Below are positions 9,020 to 17,285 of a stretch of DNA of 64,000 nt, piece after piece. The stretch covers positions 17,579 through 81,578 of the forward strand of contig DJFE01000031.1 of NCBI GenBank assembly GCA_002432025.1, read 5' to 3'. The notes under the pieces were generated by a model, which worked only from the letters and a program-made list of their open reading frames with translations, had not been told where the DNA came from and searched no databases. The stretch comes from Candidatus Avelusimicrobium stercoris. GTDB lineage: Bacteria; Elusimicrobiota; Elusimicrobia; Elusimicrobiales; Elusimicrobiaceae. Numbering within the stretch: position 1 is the first letter of the stretch; the number at the start of each line of letters is the position of its first letter. The position numbers were made by a program, and so were the translations under genes.

Positions 9020-10414
9020 ATGAAAAAAATGCTGTGCAACACCTATTTTTTGGTGTTCTCCATTATGCTGTTCGTGGCCGCGCTGACTTGGATTGTCCCC
9101 TCCGGCCAATACGACCGCTTGGAACAGGACGGCCGCACCTATGCGGTGGCCGGTTCTTATCACCAAGTGGACCGCAACCCCCAAGGCGTAGGCGACGTGT
9201 TAGCCGCCCCGGTGGAAGGGTTCACCCAATGCGCGGAAATCATCGCGTTTATTTTGGTAGTGGGTGCGCTGTTTACGATTATTGAACGCACAGGCGCTAT
9301 CAATACGATGATTAAAAAGGTCAGTCTGTTCTTTTCCAACAAGCCCCGTTACAAAAAACTGTTCATACCCGTATGTATGTTTCTGTTTTCGCTATGCGGA
9401 GCCTTGTTTGGGATGGAAGAAGAAACGCTTATTTTTATCCCTATCTTTATTCCGCTCGCGCTATCGCTGGGGTATGACACCGTAGTCGGTATGTCTATCC
9501 CGTTTATCGGCGCGTTTACCGGGTTTTCTTCGGCGTTTGTAAACCCGTTCACCGTCGGCATCGCGCAAACGATTGCCCAACTGCCGATGTATTCCGGCTG
9601 GCAATACCGCCTGCTGATTTGGTTCGTCTTTACGTCCGTGGTGGCGGGGTTCTTTACCTGGTACGGCGAACGCGTGCGCAAAAACCCCACCAAGAGTTTA
9701 ACCTATAAAATGGACTTGGAAAAACGCGCCGAACTGAAAATCATCAATGACGTGGTAGTGGACGAATCCTTCCGCTTAACCCGCGCGCACAAACTGGTAA
9801 TTGTTTCTTTTATTATCGGTATGGGCATTTTGTTCTACGGCGTCATCCGCTACCAATGGTATATGATTGAAATTGCCGCGGTGTTTTTAGGCGTGTCTAT
9901 TGCCAGCGCGTACTTTGGCAAACTGACGCTGGACCAAACGACCGACGCGATTATTGACGGTGCCAAATCTATGATGGGCGTATGTATTTTAATGGCGCTG
10001 GCGCGCTCTATCGTAATTGTAGCCACCAACGGGCATATTTTGGATACCTTCCTGCACCTTATGACCCAAAGCGTGGGCAGCCTGCACCCGATTTTGGCCT
10101 CGCAGGCGATGTTTATCATCCAAACGGTGCTGAACTTCTTTATCGCTTCCGGCTCCGGCCAAGCGGTGCTGACAATGCCGATTATGGTGCCGCTGGGCGA
10201 CTTGGTAAACGTGTCGCGCCAAACGGTCATTTTGGCCTACCAGTTTGGGGAAGGCTGGGGCAACCCGATTATCCCCACCGCTCCCGTTACAATGGGGGCC
10301 TTGGCCTTGGCCGGGATATCCTATCCGGCGTGGGTAAAGTGGTTTATGAAATTAGAGATTATTTTAATTGTACTCTCTATGCTGCTGCTGATACCCGCCT
10401 ACTATATTTGGTAA
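9020..10414 (+). CDS. YfcC/DcuC-family anaerobic carrier, copy 2
   Basis: 464 residues, a paralogue of the preceding gene along its whole length: TWIVPSGQYD, LFGMEEETLIFIPI, NPFTVGIAQTIAQ and ASGSGQAVLTMPI are shared or conservatively changed. The central loop is shorter by about 25 residues. One difference in the conserved block is Cys-Glu-Glu-Ala in copy 1 against Glu-Glu-Glu-Thr here, so the substrates may differ. A strong terminator follows. Probably arose by tandem duplication, which is inference. Confidence 0.92.
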   Translation: MKKMLCNTYFLVFSIMLFVAALTWIVPSGQYDRLEQDGRTYAVAGSYHQVDRNPQGVGDVLAAPVEGFTQCAEIIAFILVVGALFTIIERTGAINTMIKKVSLFFSNKPRYKKLFIPVCMFLFSLCGALFGMEEETLIFIPIFIPLALSLGYDTVVGMSIPFIGAFTGFSSAFVNPFTVGIAQTIAQLPMYSGWQYRLLIWFVFTSVVAGFFTWYGERVRKNPTKSLTYKMDLEKRAELKIINDVVVDESFRLTRAHKLVIVSFIIGMGILFYGVIRYQWYMIEIAAVFLGVSIASAYFGKLTLDQTTDAIIDGAKSMMGVCILMALARSIVIVATNGHILDTFLHLMTQSVGSLHPILASQAMFIIQTVLNFFIASGSGQAVLTMPIMVPLGDLVNVSRQTVILAYQFGEGWGNPIIPTAPVTMGALALAGISYPAWVKWFMKLEIILIVLSMLLLIPAYYIW

Positions 10415-10423
10415 AATGACAAT

Positions 10424-10453
10424 AAGCCCCTTGGCCCGCCAAGGGGCTTTTTA
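10424..10453 (+). terminator. Terminator after YfcC copy 2
   Basis: AAGCCCCTTGG pairs with CCAAGGGGCTT, followed by T residues. It ends five bases before the next start codon. Confidence 0.85.
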
Positions 10454-10457
10454 AAAT

Positions 10458-11885
10458 ATGTTAAACGAATTAAAAACCATTTCTTATTTCCATTGGCTGG
10501 ACTGGGCGGTCTTTTTTGCCGTGCTCTCCGCCACCGTGGCCGCCGCGGTGTACGGCATCCGCAGGTTAAATAAAAAGCAAGCGGCTAAACCCGCCGGCGC
10601 GCTGGACTATTTGTTAATGGGACGGCAACTTACGCTCCCGCTGTTTGTGGCTACCTTGGTTGCCACTTGGTACGGCGGAATTTTCGGCGTGAACGAAATT
10701 ACATTTAACTACGGCATTTATAACTTTGTTACGCAAGGGGCGTTTTGGTATATTTCTTACTTAATTTTCGCCTTTTTTATTACCGATAAAATCGCCCGCT
10801 TTAAATCCGTTACCTTGCCCGATTTAACGGGCCAAATGTTCGGCCCCAAATCCGCCAAAGTGGCCGCCGTTTTTACCTTTTTTTACATTACCCCGGTGGC
10901 GTATGTGCTTAGTTTAGGGATGTTTTTGCATATGGTGTTTGGCATTGGCGTACTGCCCGGTATGGTGCTGGGGACGCTTTTTACAGGGCTTTACAGCGCG
11001 TGGGGCGGGTTCCGCTCGGTGGTGTTTTCCGACTTGGTGCAATTTTTTGTAATGTGCAGTGCGGTGCTGCTTGTGGTGCTGTTTTCCGTAGGGACCTTTG
11101 GCGGCCTTTCCTTTTTAAAGGCCAATTTGCCCGCCTCGCACTTTACCCTTACCGGGGGCAATTCGTGGCTAAATACGCTTATTTGGGGCTTTATCGCGCT
11201 TTCTACGCTTATTGACCCCAGTTTTTACCAACGGTGCTTTGCCGCCAAAAGCCCGGCCGTTGTTAAAAAGGGCATTTTGATTTCCACCTTTATTTGGTTT
11301 TGCTTTGACTTATGCACCACGGCGGGCTCTTTATATGCGCGGGCCGTTTTGCCGCAGGCCGAACCGGGGCAGGCGTATTTCTTTTACGCTATCCAGTTAC
11401 TGCCCGTGGGCTTAAAGGGCTTTTTTGTGGCCGGGATTTTGTCCATCATCCTTTCCACGTTAAACTCCTTTTTATTCATCGCGTCCAATACGTTAAGTTT
11501 TGACCTGCTGCGCTTCCGCGTTAAAAACATTGTGCTCTCCAACCGCGTGGCTATCTTTTTGGTGGGAGCCTTGGCTATTTTTATGGCGCATATTTTCCAC
11601 GGCAGTTTTAAGGAAATTTGGCTTGTGTTGGGCTCGTACTTTTCCGCCTGTTTATTGGTGCCGATTTTAATGGGATATTTGTATCCGGGCCGCATTAGCG
11701 ACCGTTTGTTTGTGGCATCTTCGCTTACCAGCGCGGCCACGATGACGGCTTGGCGTTTTATCCCCAAGCACGAAGTTTTAGAAGCCTTGGACCCGTTTTA
11801 CATTGGAATTTTGACGGGACTTATCATCCTGCTGATTTTCCGCCAAAGAGGAGGAACGCCCATTGCGCGCATTACTTATCGGTAA
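10458..11885 (+). CDS. Sodium:solute symporter (SSS family)
   Basis: 475 residues, about 12-13 membrane spans. Family landmarks: DYLLMGRQL then LVATWYGG in the first two spans, GGFRSVVFSDLVQF, and PSFYQRCFAAKSP. The ATG comes directly after a terminator, with no Shine-Dalgarno and a TAAAAT touching it, so how it is expressed is unclear. Its 3' end overlaps the thiamine pyrophosphokinase gene by 23 bases, and that gene's GAGGAGG ribosome-binding site lies inside this one. The coupling suggests uptake of thiamine or a precursor, but that is inference; no substrate can be read from the sequence. Confidence 0.9.
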   Translation: MLNELKTISYFHWLDWAVFFAVLSATVAAAVYGIRRLNKKQAAKPAGALDYLLMGRQLTLPLFVATLVATWYGGIFGVNEITFNYGIYNFVTQGAFWYISYLIFAFFITDKIARFKSVTLPDLTGQMFGPKSAKVAAVFTFFYITPVAYVLSLGMFLHMVFGIGVLPGMVLGTLFTGLYSAWGGFRSVVFSDLVQFFVMCSAVLLVVLFSVGTFGGLSFLKANLPASHFTLTGGNSWLNTLIWGFIALSTLIDPSFYQRCFAAKSPAVVKKGILISTFIWFCFDLCTTAGSLYARAVLPQAEPGQAYFFYAIQLLPVGLKGFFVAGILSIILSTLNSFLFIASNTLSFDLLRFRVKNIVLSNRVAIFLVGALAIFMAHIFHGSFKEIWLVLGSYFSACLLVPILMGYLYPGRISDRLFVASSLTSAATMTAWRFIPKHEVLEALDPFYIGILTGLIILLIFRQRGGTPIARITYR

Positions 11886-12483
11886 CGGGGAAACCCAAGA
11901 AGCCGCCTTTTTACAACACCTTGCCAAACAGGCCGATTTGATTTTGGCCGCTGACGGTGGGGCCGACAGGGCCTTGTCCGCCGGGGTCCGCCCGGACGTG
12001 ATTATCGGGGATTTGGATTCGGTTTCCCCCCAAGCCAAAAGTTTGGTTCCGGCGGAGAAATTAATTTTTGTAAACAACCAGAATAACACGGATTTGGAAA
12101 AAGCGCTTGATTATCTGTCCGCACACAGATGTACGCAATGCACGCTGACGGGGTTTGTCGGCGGGCGGTGGGATTTTACATTTGGGAATTTTTTATCGGT
12201 TTACCCGTATTTGGATAAAATGGATATTTGCGTGGCGGGCAAGGGCTGGAAGATTTGGCCGCTGACGCACTCCGTTAAAAAGGCAGTCCGCACGGGTGCG
12301 CGCGTGAGCCTTATCCCGGCCGCAGACTGCCAAAACGTAACCCTAAAAGGGCTTACTTACCCCTTAGAACACGCCAATTTATCTTTGGGACGGACGGGCC
12401 AAACATTAAGCAATGTGGCCAAACAGCCGGAAATAGAAATCACCTTTGACAAGGGCTTTTTATTGCTCTATATAGAAGATTAA
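11863..12483 (+). CDS. thiN: Thiamine pyrophosphokinase
   Basis: Transfers pyrophosphate from ATP to thiamine, giving the cofactor directly from salvaged vitamin. 206 residues. Seen: ADGGADRAL, IIGDLDS, the NNTDLEKAL catalytic block and a C-terminal beta-rich domain with the TLKGLTYPL segment typical of the TPK B1-binding domain. The start is TTG 11863, supported by GAGGAGG eight bases upstream and by homology beginning there. It overlaps the upstream SSS transporter. No thiamine biosynthesis genes are in the window. Confidence 0.94.
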   Translation: MRALLIGNGETQEAAFLQHLAKQADLILAADGGADRALSAGVRPDVIIGDLDSVSPQAKSLVPAEKLIFVNNQNNTDLEKALDYLSAHRCTQCTLTGFVGGRWDFTFGNFLSVYPYLDKMDICVAGKGWKIWPLTHSVKKAVRTGARVSLIPAADCQNVTLKGLTYPLEHANLSLGRTGQTLSNVAKQPEIEITFDKGFLLLYIED

Positions 12484-12512
12484 AAAACGCGCTCATAAGA
12501 GCGCGTTTTTTA
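12482..12512. terminator. Shared terminator of thiN and the TPR gene
   Basis: ACGCGCTC (12487-12494) pairs with GAGCGCGT (12499-12506), with A and T runs on either side; the genes converge here. Confidence 0.85.
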
Positions 12513-14051
12513 TTTTATTCTTTTATATAACTTATCTGCGGCCTTTATTTCGCTTCGGGCCATTTCCAAATATTTCTTTGCTTCGTCTGTCTGCCCCAGG
12601 GCGGCTAAAACCGCCCCATAATGGTAGGCTATTTCCGCATTGGCGGCCATTGTTCCCCCATCAATAGAAGCAAGCAAATCGCGCGCTTGGTCCAATTTAT
12701 TTTGCTTGAAATAAATCCAAGCCATCGTGTCCATAAACGAAGCGTCCTGCGGGCTAACCGCCAGCGCACGCGCCGCATAGGCGGAAGCCTCGTCCAAACG
12801 CACTCCGCGCTCGGCCAGCGAATACGCATACAAATTAAGCGCGGGCGCATTTTGCGGGTTTTCCCCTATCAGCATTTCCAACTGTTCTTCTAACGCCTTA
12901 TACTTTTTAAGCCCGTCCAACGCGTAGGCATATTGCAAACGCGCTTCCGCGTACGAAGAATTGGTATCCAGCACCTGCGACAAGACACGCGCGGCTTTTT
13001 TATATTGGGCATTATCGTTTAAGGCCACGCCGTAAAAATAGCCGACCTCTACATTGCCCGGAAATTTTTGATAGGCCTGCGCCAAGGTATTTAAACTTTC
13101 CTGCGGTTGGTTCAAGCGTTGCAAGTAAAAACTGACCTGAACCCATTTGGAAGCGTTTTCGTTATAGTCCGCCGCATCCCGCACATACGAAGCGGCACGG
13201 GCATAATCACCCTTTTGCTCGGCAAGCAACGCCAAAAAGTACGAGGTGGGCACGTCCCCGTTATCGTCGGCCTTGGCCTTTAAAAAGTACGCTTCGGCCT
13301 TGGGCAAATCCTTTACCAGCAAAAAGACGGAGCCCATCCGCGAATAAGTTGCCGCCGAACCGTAGCCGATTTTTTCCAACTCTTCCAGTTCGTGCAGCAT
13401 TAAAAAATATTGGGAGGTTTTTTCGTACACTTCCGCCCGGCCCAACATCGCCGCCGGGTCCTTGGGCGACACAGCAAGGGCCTTATCGTAATATGCCAAG
13501 GCCTGCTGGTACTGCTTACTGCGCCCGTAAATGTTTCCGGCCGTGGTGTAAATATCCGCCGCCAACGCCGGGTATTTTTCAGCCAGTTCCAAAAGTTTAC
13601 TGGCCGCCTGCATACTGCCCAAAGAAGACAAAAGCGAAGCGTATTGATACAGCACCTGCGCATTTTCCGGCGCAAGGGCGAGGGCTCTCTCGTAGGCTTT
13701 TTCGGCCTCGTCCACTTGTCCCAATTTCCACTGATACGCCCCGTAAACCGTCCAATCCTCGGGGTCCGTGGTGTCCGCCGGAACGAAATCTTCATACGGC
13801 TTGGCCAGTTCGGGCTTGCCGTCGGCCAACGCCTGCGCCACTAAAAGCCGCTTGATATAAGAGGAATCCGGCGAAAGTTTTAGGGCTTGCTCCAACAAAG
13901 CAAATGCGGCAGAATCATTGGCGCGCTGAGCATAAACGGCCTTTAAAAAGGTGTTTATTTGGCGCACCTCTTGGCGGCTTTCGTCCGTAAGCGGCAGCGC
14001 AAACGCGGGCGAAAAGGATAAGCACAAAAGCAATACTAAAAATTTCTTCAT
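12510..14051 (-). CDS. Exported TPR-repeat protein
   Basis: 513 residues. A signal peptide (MKKFLVLLLCLSFSPAFA) is followed by at least eight tetratricopeptide repeats, for example WTVYGAYQWKLGQVDEAEKA and AEIAYHYGAVLAALGQTDEA. TPR proteins of this kind act as periplasmic or outer-membrane scaffolds. It is the last gene of the tsaE-tsaB-rimI operon; its ATG overlaps the rimI stop by four bases. Specific role unknown. Confidence 0.88.
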   Translation of the reverse strand: MKKFLVLLLCLSFSPAFALPLTDESRQEVRQINTFLKAVYAQRANDSAAFALLEQALKLSPDSSYIKRLLVAQALADGKPELAKPYEDFVPADTTDPEDWTVYGAYQWKLGQVDEAEKAYERALALAPENAQVLYQYASLLSSLGSMQAASKLLELAEKYPALAADIYTTAGNIYGRSKQYQQALAYYDKALAVSPKDPAAMLGRAEVYEKTSQYFLMLHELEELEKIGYGSAATYSRMGSVFLLVKDLPKAEAYFLKAKADDNGDVPTSYFLALLAEQKGDYARAASYVRDAADYNENASKWVQVSFYLQRLNQPQESLNTLAQAYQKFPGNVEVGYFYGVALNDNAQYKKAARVLSQVLDTNSSYAEARLQYAYALDGLKKYKALEEQLEMLIGENPQNAPALNLYAYSLAERGVRLDEASAYAARALAVSPQDASFMDTMAWIYFKQNKLDQARDLLASIDGGTMAANAEIAYHYGAVLAALGQTDEAKKYLEMARSEIKAADKLYKRIK

Positions 14052-14482
14052 AATTCCGTCCCCATAATGAGAGCGTCGTCGGTATCATTATAAAATTTTT
14101 CCCGCCGGCCCGTTTCTTTCAGCCCCGCCTTCTGGTAGAGCGAAATGGCCGGGATATTGCGTACATTTACTTCCAGCGTAACCGTCTGCCCGCCCTTGGC
14201 GCGCACCTCGGCAAGTGCCCGGGAAAGGAGCAAAAAGCCTATTCCTCTCCGGCAAGATTGCGGCCATACGGCCAAATTTAAAATCTCGCAAAATCCCGCC
14301 GCCAGCCGCAGAGCCAAAAAGCCTACAATTTCGCCGTTTTCCTCCGCGCACCACACCTGTGCAAACGGGTGGATGATTTCGCCCGCCAAGCCTTTTTCGC
14401 CCCAATGCGCACTCATCGGCTGGGCCGCTTCTATCTGCGCTAACCGGGGGGCGTCTAACGCTACGGCAGGGCGTAACTTCAT
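14048..14482 (-). CDS. rimI: Ribosomal-protein-alanine N-acetyltransferase (GNAT)
   Basis: 144 residues, a single GNAT domain. Acetyl-CoA binding block CRRGIGFLLLSRAL (R/Q-x-x-G-x-G type) and the RimI-type C-terminus with LEVNVRN, AISLYQKAGL and RREKFYNDTDDALIM. The ATG overlaps the tsaB stop (ATGA). RimI commonly sits beside tsaB and tsaE in bacteria, which supports the name over a generic acetyltransferase. Confidence 0.9.
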   Translation of the reverse strand: MKLRPAVALDAPRLAQIEAAQPMSAHWGEKGLAGEIIHPFAQVWCAEENGEIVGFLALRLAAGFCEILNLAVWPQSCRRGIGFLLLSRALAEVRAKGGQTVTLEVNVRNIPAISLYQKAGLKETGRREKFYNDTDDALIMGTEL

Positions 14483-15174
14483 TTGGGTTGCACCAGTTCA
14501 AAACGGGCGGGCTTTAAATAAAGCGGTTCCAGCGCGTTTTGGCTCCAAGCGTCCTCTTGCGCCATTTCCAGCAAGGTGGCCGGGCGGACAAAACAGTCCT
14601 TTTCCGCGGCAAAAGTATAGTGCGGGCCCACCAGTCCGGCAAGGGGCTGGCCGTCTTTATCGCTTCCCGCCAAGAAAAGCGGTTTGCCATAACCGGACAA
14701 ACGGCTTAATAATTCCTCGCGGGACAACCAAGCCGGGCCCTTTTGCTCGCCGTCAAAAATCTGTAAAAAATATTCCTCTCTAAACGCGTGCAATACAACC
14801 GCCAGCGCGCCCTGCGGGTTTTCCTTCTGCCAAGTGGCAAAAGCGCGGGACTTTTCGGCCTGACGGCGAAGCACCTCAAACATAGTCGCGCCGCGCACCT
14901 GCGTTTTATTTAAAAATTGCATCATAGAAGCAAACGTAAGCGAAATGCGAATCCCGGTAAAACGCCCCGGACCGCGGATGATAAAAATACGGCCGATGTC
15001 TTCCATTTGCGCCCCGGCCTTATGAAGCAAGGCTTCCAGCGCGGGGAAGAGCAATTTTTCCTGTTTGACGCCTTTTCTGCGCACGGAAAAAATTTTACCG
15101 TCCTTTTGCGCCGTCAGCAGCAAGGGGGAGCCGGACGTGTCCATACCCAAGGTTAATTTTTCGCTGCTTTGCAT
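14479..15174 (-). CDS. tsaB: tRNA t6A-synthesis protein TsaB
   Basis: 231 residues, an ASKHA-fold protein that dimerises with TsaD and is needed for t6A37 formation. Seen: LGMDTSGSPLLL, the GPGRFTGIRISL block and a TMFEVLRR segment. The C-terminal half is divergent and closes with a proline-containing PLYLKPARFE segment common in the family. It overlaps tsaE by 22 bases upstream and rimI by four bases downstream. Confidence 0.93.
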   Translation of the reverse strand: MQSSEKLTLGMDTSGSPLLLTAQKDGKIFSVRRKGVKQEKLLFPALEALLHKAGAQMEDIGRIFIIRGPGRFTGIRISLTFASMMQFLNKTQVRGATMFEVLRRQAEKSRAFATWQKENPQGALAVVLHAFREEYFLQIFDGEQKGPAWLSREELLSRLSGYGKPLFLAGSDKDGQPLAGLVGPHYTFAAEKDCFVRPATLLEMAQEDAWSQNALEPLYLKPARFELVQPK

Positions 15175-15629
15175 AATGCCTCCAACAACGCGTCCGACAC
15201 GCGCCCGAAAGACTGCAATTTAATCACGCGTTCGTCGCCTTCTTTTAAAATAAAATCCATTTCTAACCTGTCCGCCGGCAACATATGGCGAATCGGGTCC
15301 GGCCACTCGGCCAAAATAATGGCTTTTTCGTCCTCTAACATTTCTTCAAAGCCAAGGTTGAACACTTCGCCCTCTTCCAGGCGGAATAAATCAATATGGA
15401 ACAAGCGGTGTTTTTTATTTTTGTATTCCTTCATCAAACTGAAACTGGCGCTGGTCGGCGAACTTTTAAGCCCCAAGGCTGCCGCCACCCCCTTTACAAA
15501 CACCGTTTTGCCCGCGCCGATAGGCCCGCGCAAAAAGACAATTTCCCCGCCTTTAAGCGCAGAGGAAAACCGCTCGGCAAGCGCCAGGGTTTGCGCGCGG
15601 GAGTGAGTTGCAATTTCCGCTGTTTTCAT
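15153..15629 (-). CDS. tsaE: tRNA t6A-synthesis ATPase TsaE
   Basis: 158 residues, P-loop ATPase that regulates the TsaB-TsaD complex. Walker A is GPIGAGKT; the SPTSASFSLMKEY switch and HIDLFRLE with AIILAEWPD (Walker B region) match the family. Its start overlaps the stop of the CBM48 gene (TAATG) and its end overlaps tsaB, so translation is coupled throughout. Confidence 0.95.
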   Translation of the reverse strand: MKTAEIATHSRAQTLALAERFSSALKGGEIVFLRGPIGAGKTVFVKGVAAALGLKSSPTSASFSLMKEYKNKKHRLFHIDLFRLEEGEVFNLGFEEMLEDEKAIILAEWPDPIRHMLPADRLEMDFILKEGDERVIKLQSFGRVSDALLEALCKAAKN

Positions 15630-16087
15630 TATTTCACCGTCTTAATACAAATTTCACGGCCGTCCACTTCGCGGCGGTCCAGGTTTACGGGGTCCAAGAC
15701 TTCCTGCCCGTCCACCGAAAACACATACTTATATTCTCCCCCCGTCAGCGCGACGGAGGTTTCAAAATAGCCCTTGCGGTACGGCTTTAACACGATAGGG
15801 TCCTTGCCCCAGCGGTTAAAATCCGCCAACAGTTCCACCTTTTGCGCGCCGGGAGCCGTCAAATAAAATTTGCGGTATTTCACCTCGGTATCGTACGGCT
15901 GGCTCACGGGTTTAGCGCTGGCCAAAAGGCTTTCTTTATTAAGCGGCGCCACCGAAGCGGAACTTTCAATCGTATCGGCGGCATAATCATAATAATCCTC
16001 CGACACGGTAAAAAACCAAGTCAGCACGATCGCTATCAAAATTAAAAACAACACGAAAAGCGCACCCGGCTTTTTAATCTTGGGCAT
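15629..16087 (-). CDS. Membrane-anchored CBM48/AMPK-type glycogen-binding domain protein
   Basis: 152 residues. One N-terminal span (about 8-28) anchors a linker and a C-terminal early-set domain: VELLADFNRWGKDP, GYFETSVALTGGEYKYVF and DGQEVLDP are the hallmark strands of CBM48/AMPK beta-type carbohydrate-binding domains. It faces the periplasm by the positive-inside rule. Lying inside the t6A operon it has no obvious functional link to its neighbours. MalQ, 17 kb away, is the only glucan enzyme in the window. Confidence 0.85.
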   Translation of the reverse strand: MPKIKKPGALFVLFLILIAIVLTWFFTVSEDYYDYAADTIESSASVAPLNKESLLASAKPVSQPYDTEVKYRKFYLTAPGAQKVELLADFNRWGKDPIVLKPYRKGYFETSVALTGGEYKYVFSVDGQEVLDPVNLDRREVDGREICIKTVK

Positions 16088-16727
16088 CCAAAAAACTCCT
16101 TAAATAAAAGACGGCCCCGTCGGCCTCGGCCACCTTTTTAACGGCTTGTGCATCCGCCCCGGTTTTATCCACACAACTGGCGACCAAGCGGTCAAAATGC
16201 GCCGCCGCGCACAGGCGGATAAACTCGCGCACGGACTCATAGCCGGCCTCAAATCCGGGAACAGGGCGGACAATTTTACGCCAGACAGTTTCGTTTTCGG
16301 CATTCAAACTGACGTTTACGATATCCACCACGCGGCGCAATTCGGGCACGATGTTTTTATGGTTAATTAAATTACCCAATCCGTTTGTATTCAAACGGAT
16401 TTTAAAGGGCGGAAATTTGGCCTGGGCAATCCAGCCTTTGAGCGTTTGCGCCACAAACAAAAGTATATCTAAGCGCATTGTCGGCTCGCCGTAGCCGCAG
16501 AAGACCACCTCTTTAAACGGGGCGGCTTTAAGTTCCTTTTCCAAGGCGCAGACCACTTCGTTAGCGGTGGGCTCGCCGGATGATAAATTCAAATTGTTGC
16601 CGTGAAAATCCATATGCCACTTGGTTTTGATGCAAAAGGCGCACAAGTTGGGGCAGCGGTTTGTTAAATTGATATATACGCCGTCCCCAAAGCGGTACAC
16701 GATTTTTGGCGTAGGTTGTTGTTCCAT
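16074..16727 (-). CDS. Radical SAM protein, TatD-associated type
   Basis: 217 residues. The iron-sulfur site is CPNLCAFC (C-x3-C-x2-C), after an INLTNR segment; GYGEPTMR and RLNTNGLGN follow, as in radical SAM cores. The N-terminal YINLTNRC with KWHMDFHGNNL matches the small radical SAM family often linked to TatD nucleases. Substrate unknown. It heads the t6A operon and overlaps the CBM48 gene by 14 bases. A palindrome with TATAAT at 16729-16752 lies just upstream and may hold its promoter. Confidence 0.87.
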   Translation of the reverse strand: MEQQPTPKIVYRFGDGVYINLTNRCPNLCAFCIKTKWHMDFHGNNLNLSSGEPTANEVVCALEKELKAAPFKEVVFCGYGEPTMRLDILLFVAQTLKGWIAQAKFPPFKIRLNTNGLGNLINHKNIVPELRRVVDIVNVSLNAENETVWRKIVRPVPGFEAGYESVREFIRLCAAAHFDRLVASCVDKTGADAQAVKKVAEADGAVFYLRSFLDAQD

Positions 16728-16827
16728 ATAATACCTCTTATAGGTATTATACCAATTTGGCCGGGAGCCCGCCGGGCATAAAACAGGCTAGGCAAGGGGC
16801 GCGGAAAATTAATAAAATAAAAGAAAT

Positions 16828-16912
16828 GGAGAGGTGGCCGAGCGGTTTAAGGCACTAGTCTTGAAAACTGGCGTGGAGCAATCCACCGAGGGTTCGAATC
16901 CCTCCCTCTCCG
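16828..16912 (+). tRNA. tRNA-Ser (UGA anticodon)
   Basis: Acceptor GGAGAGG (16828-16834) pairs with CCTCTCC (16905-16911). The anticodon loop CTTGAAA gives TGA. A long variable arm, as in class II tRNAs, and the TTCGAAT T-loop are present. CCA is not encoded. It marks the left edge of the AT-rich island. Confidence 0.97.
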
Positions 16913-16914
16913 TA
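16895..16914 (+). repeat. Copy 1 of 20-bp direct repeat (tRNA-Ser 3' end, candidate attachment site)
   Basis: The last 18 bases of the tRNA and two following bases recur identically at 17100-17119. Duplication of a tRNA 3' end is the usual footprint of an integrated element. Confidence 0.75.
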
Positions 16915-16923
16915 GAAATTGAA

Positions 16924-16946
16924 AACCCTGCGGGAGCAGGATTTTT
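16924..16946 (+). terminator. Terminator of tRNA-Ser
   Basis: CCTGC pairs with GCAGG around a short loop, followed by ATTTTT. Confidence 0.6.
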
Positions 16947-17099
16947 GATTTCTATGAAAATATGAGGTGCGGCATAAATGACTTTATGCCACAGGGATTT
17001 GAAGCCCGCAATGTGGTGTGAGTTTGAGGCCATTGGCCGAAAGGCGAACACAATGAGGGCGGGCCCGGGCAAAATTTCCGTCAGGAAATTTATGCAGGG
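16947..17099. other. Structured non-coding spacer between the two tRNA-end copies
   Basis: No gene is seen. Two perfect 8-bp hairpins are present: GGCATAAA-TGAC-TTTATGCC near 16971-16990 and AAATTTCC-GTCA-GGAAATTT near 17071-17092, with a GC-rich segment between that can pair (GCCCGC with GCGGGC). It may be a remnant of an integrated element or a structured recombination site. Confidence 0.45.
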
Positions 17100-17119
17100 C
17101 GAATCCCTCCCTCTCCGTA
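17100..17119 (+). repeat. Copy 2 of the 20-bp tRNA-Ser 3'-end repeat
   Basis: Identical to 16895-16914, 205 bp away. No third copy was found near the right side of the island. Confidence 0.75.
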
Positions 17120-17144
17120 TTGTAGTTGTCAATAATTAGCATTT

Positions 17145-17181
17145 ATCCCCGTTAGGCTTAACTCCCGACGGGGATTTTTTT
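17145..17181 (+). terminator. Terminator-like hairpin
   Basis: ATCCCCGT (17145-17152) pairs with ACGGGGAT (17168-17175), followed by seven T residues. Confidence 0.7.
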
Positions 17182-17285
17182 ATAAACAACCGATAGCATA
17201 GTATTTCAGAACCTATTTTGGGTTTTATACAAATTTATTGGATTTTATGCTGACAACACTAGATAAGAAGTTGTTTGGAATGCGC

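Noticed and set aside
16913..17119. A second tRNA or tmRNA at the repeated tRNA end
   Set aside because: Only the T-loop/acceptor 3' sequence is duplicated; no matching 5' acceptor, D-arm or tag frame is present.
16809..17132. 107-residue reading frame on the minus strand across tRNA-Ser
   Set aside because: It is antisense to the tRNA and contains the typical false product of a tRNA-Ser complement; no ribosome-binding site.
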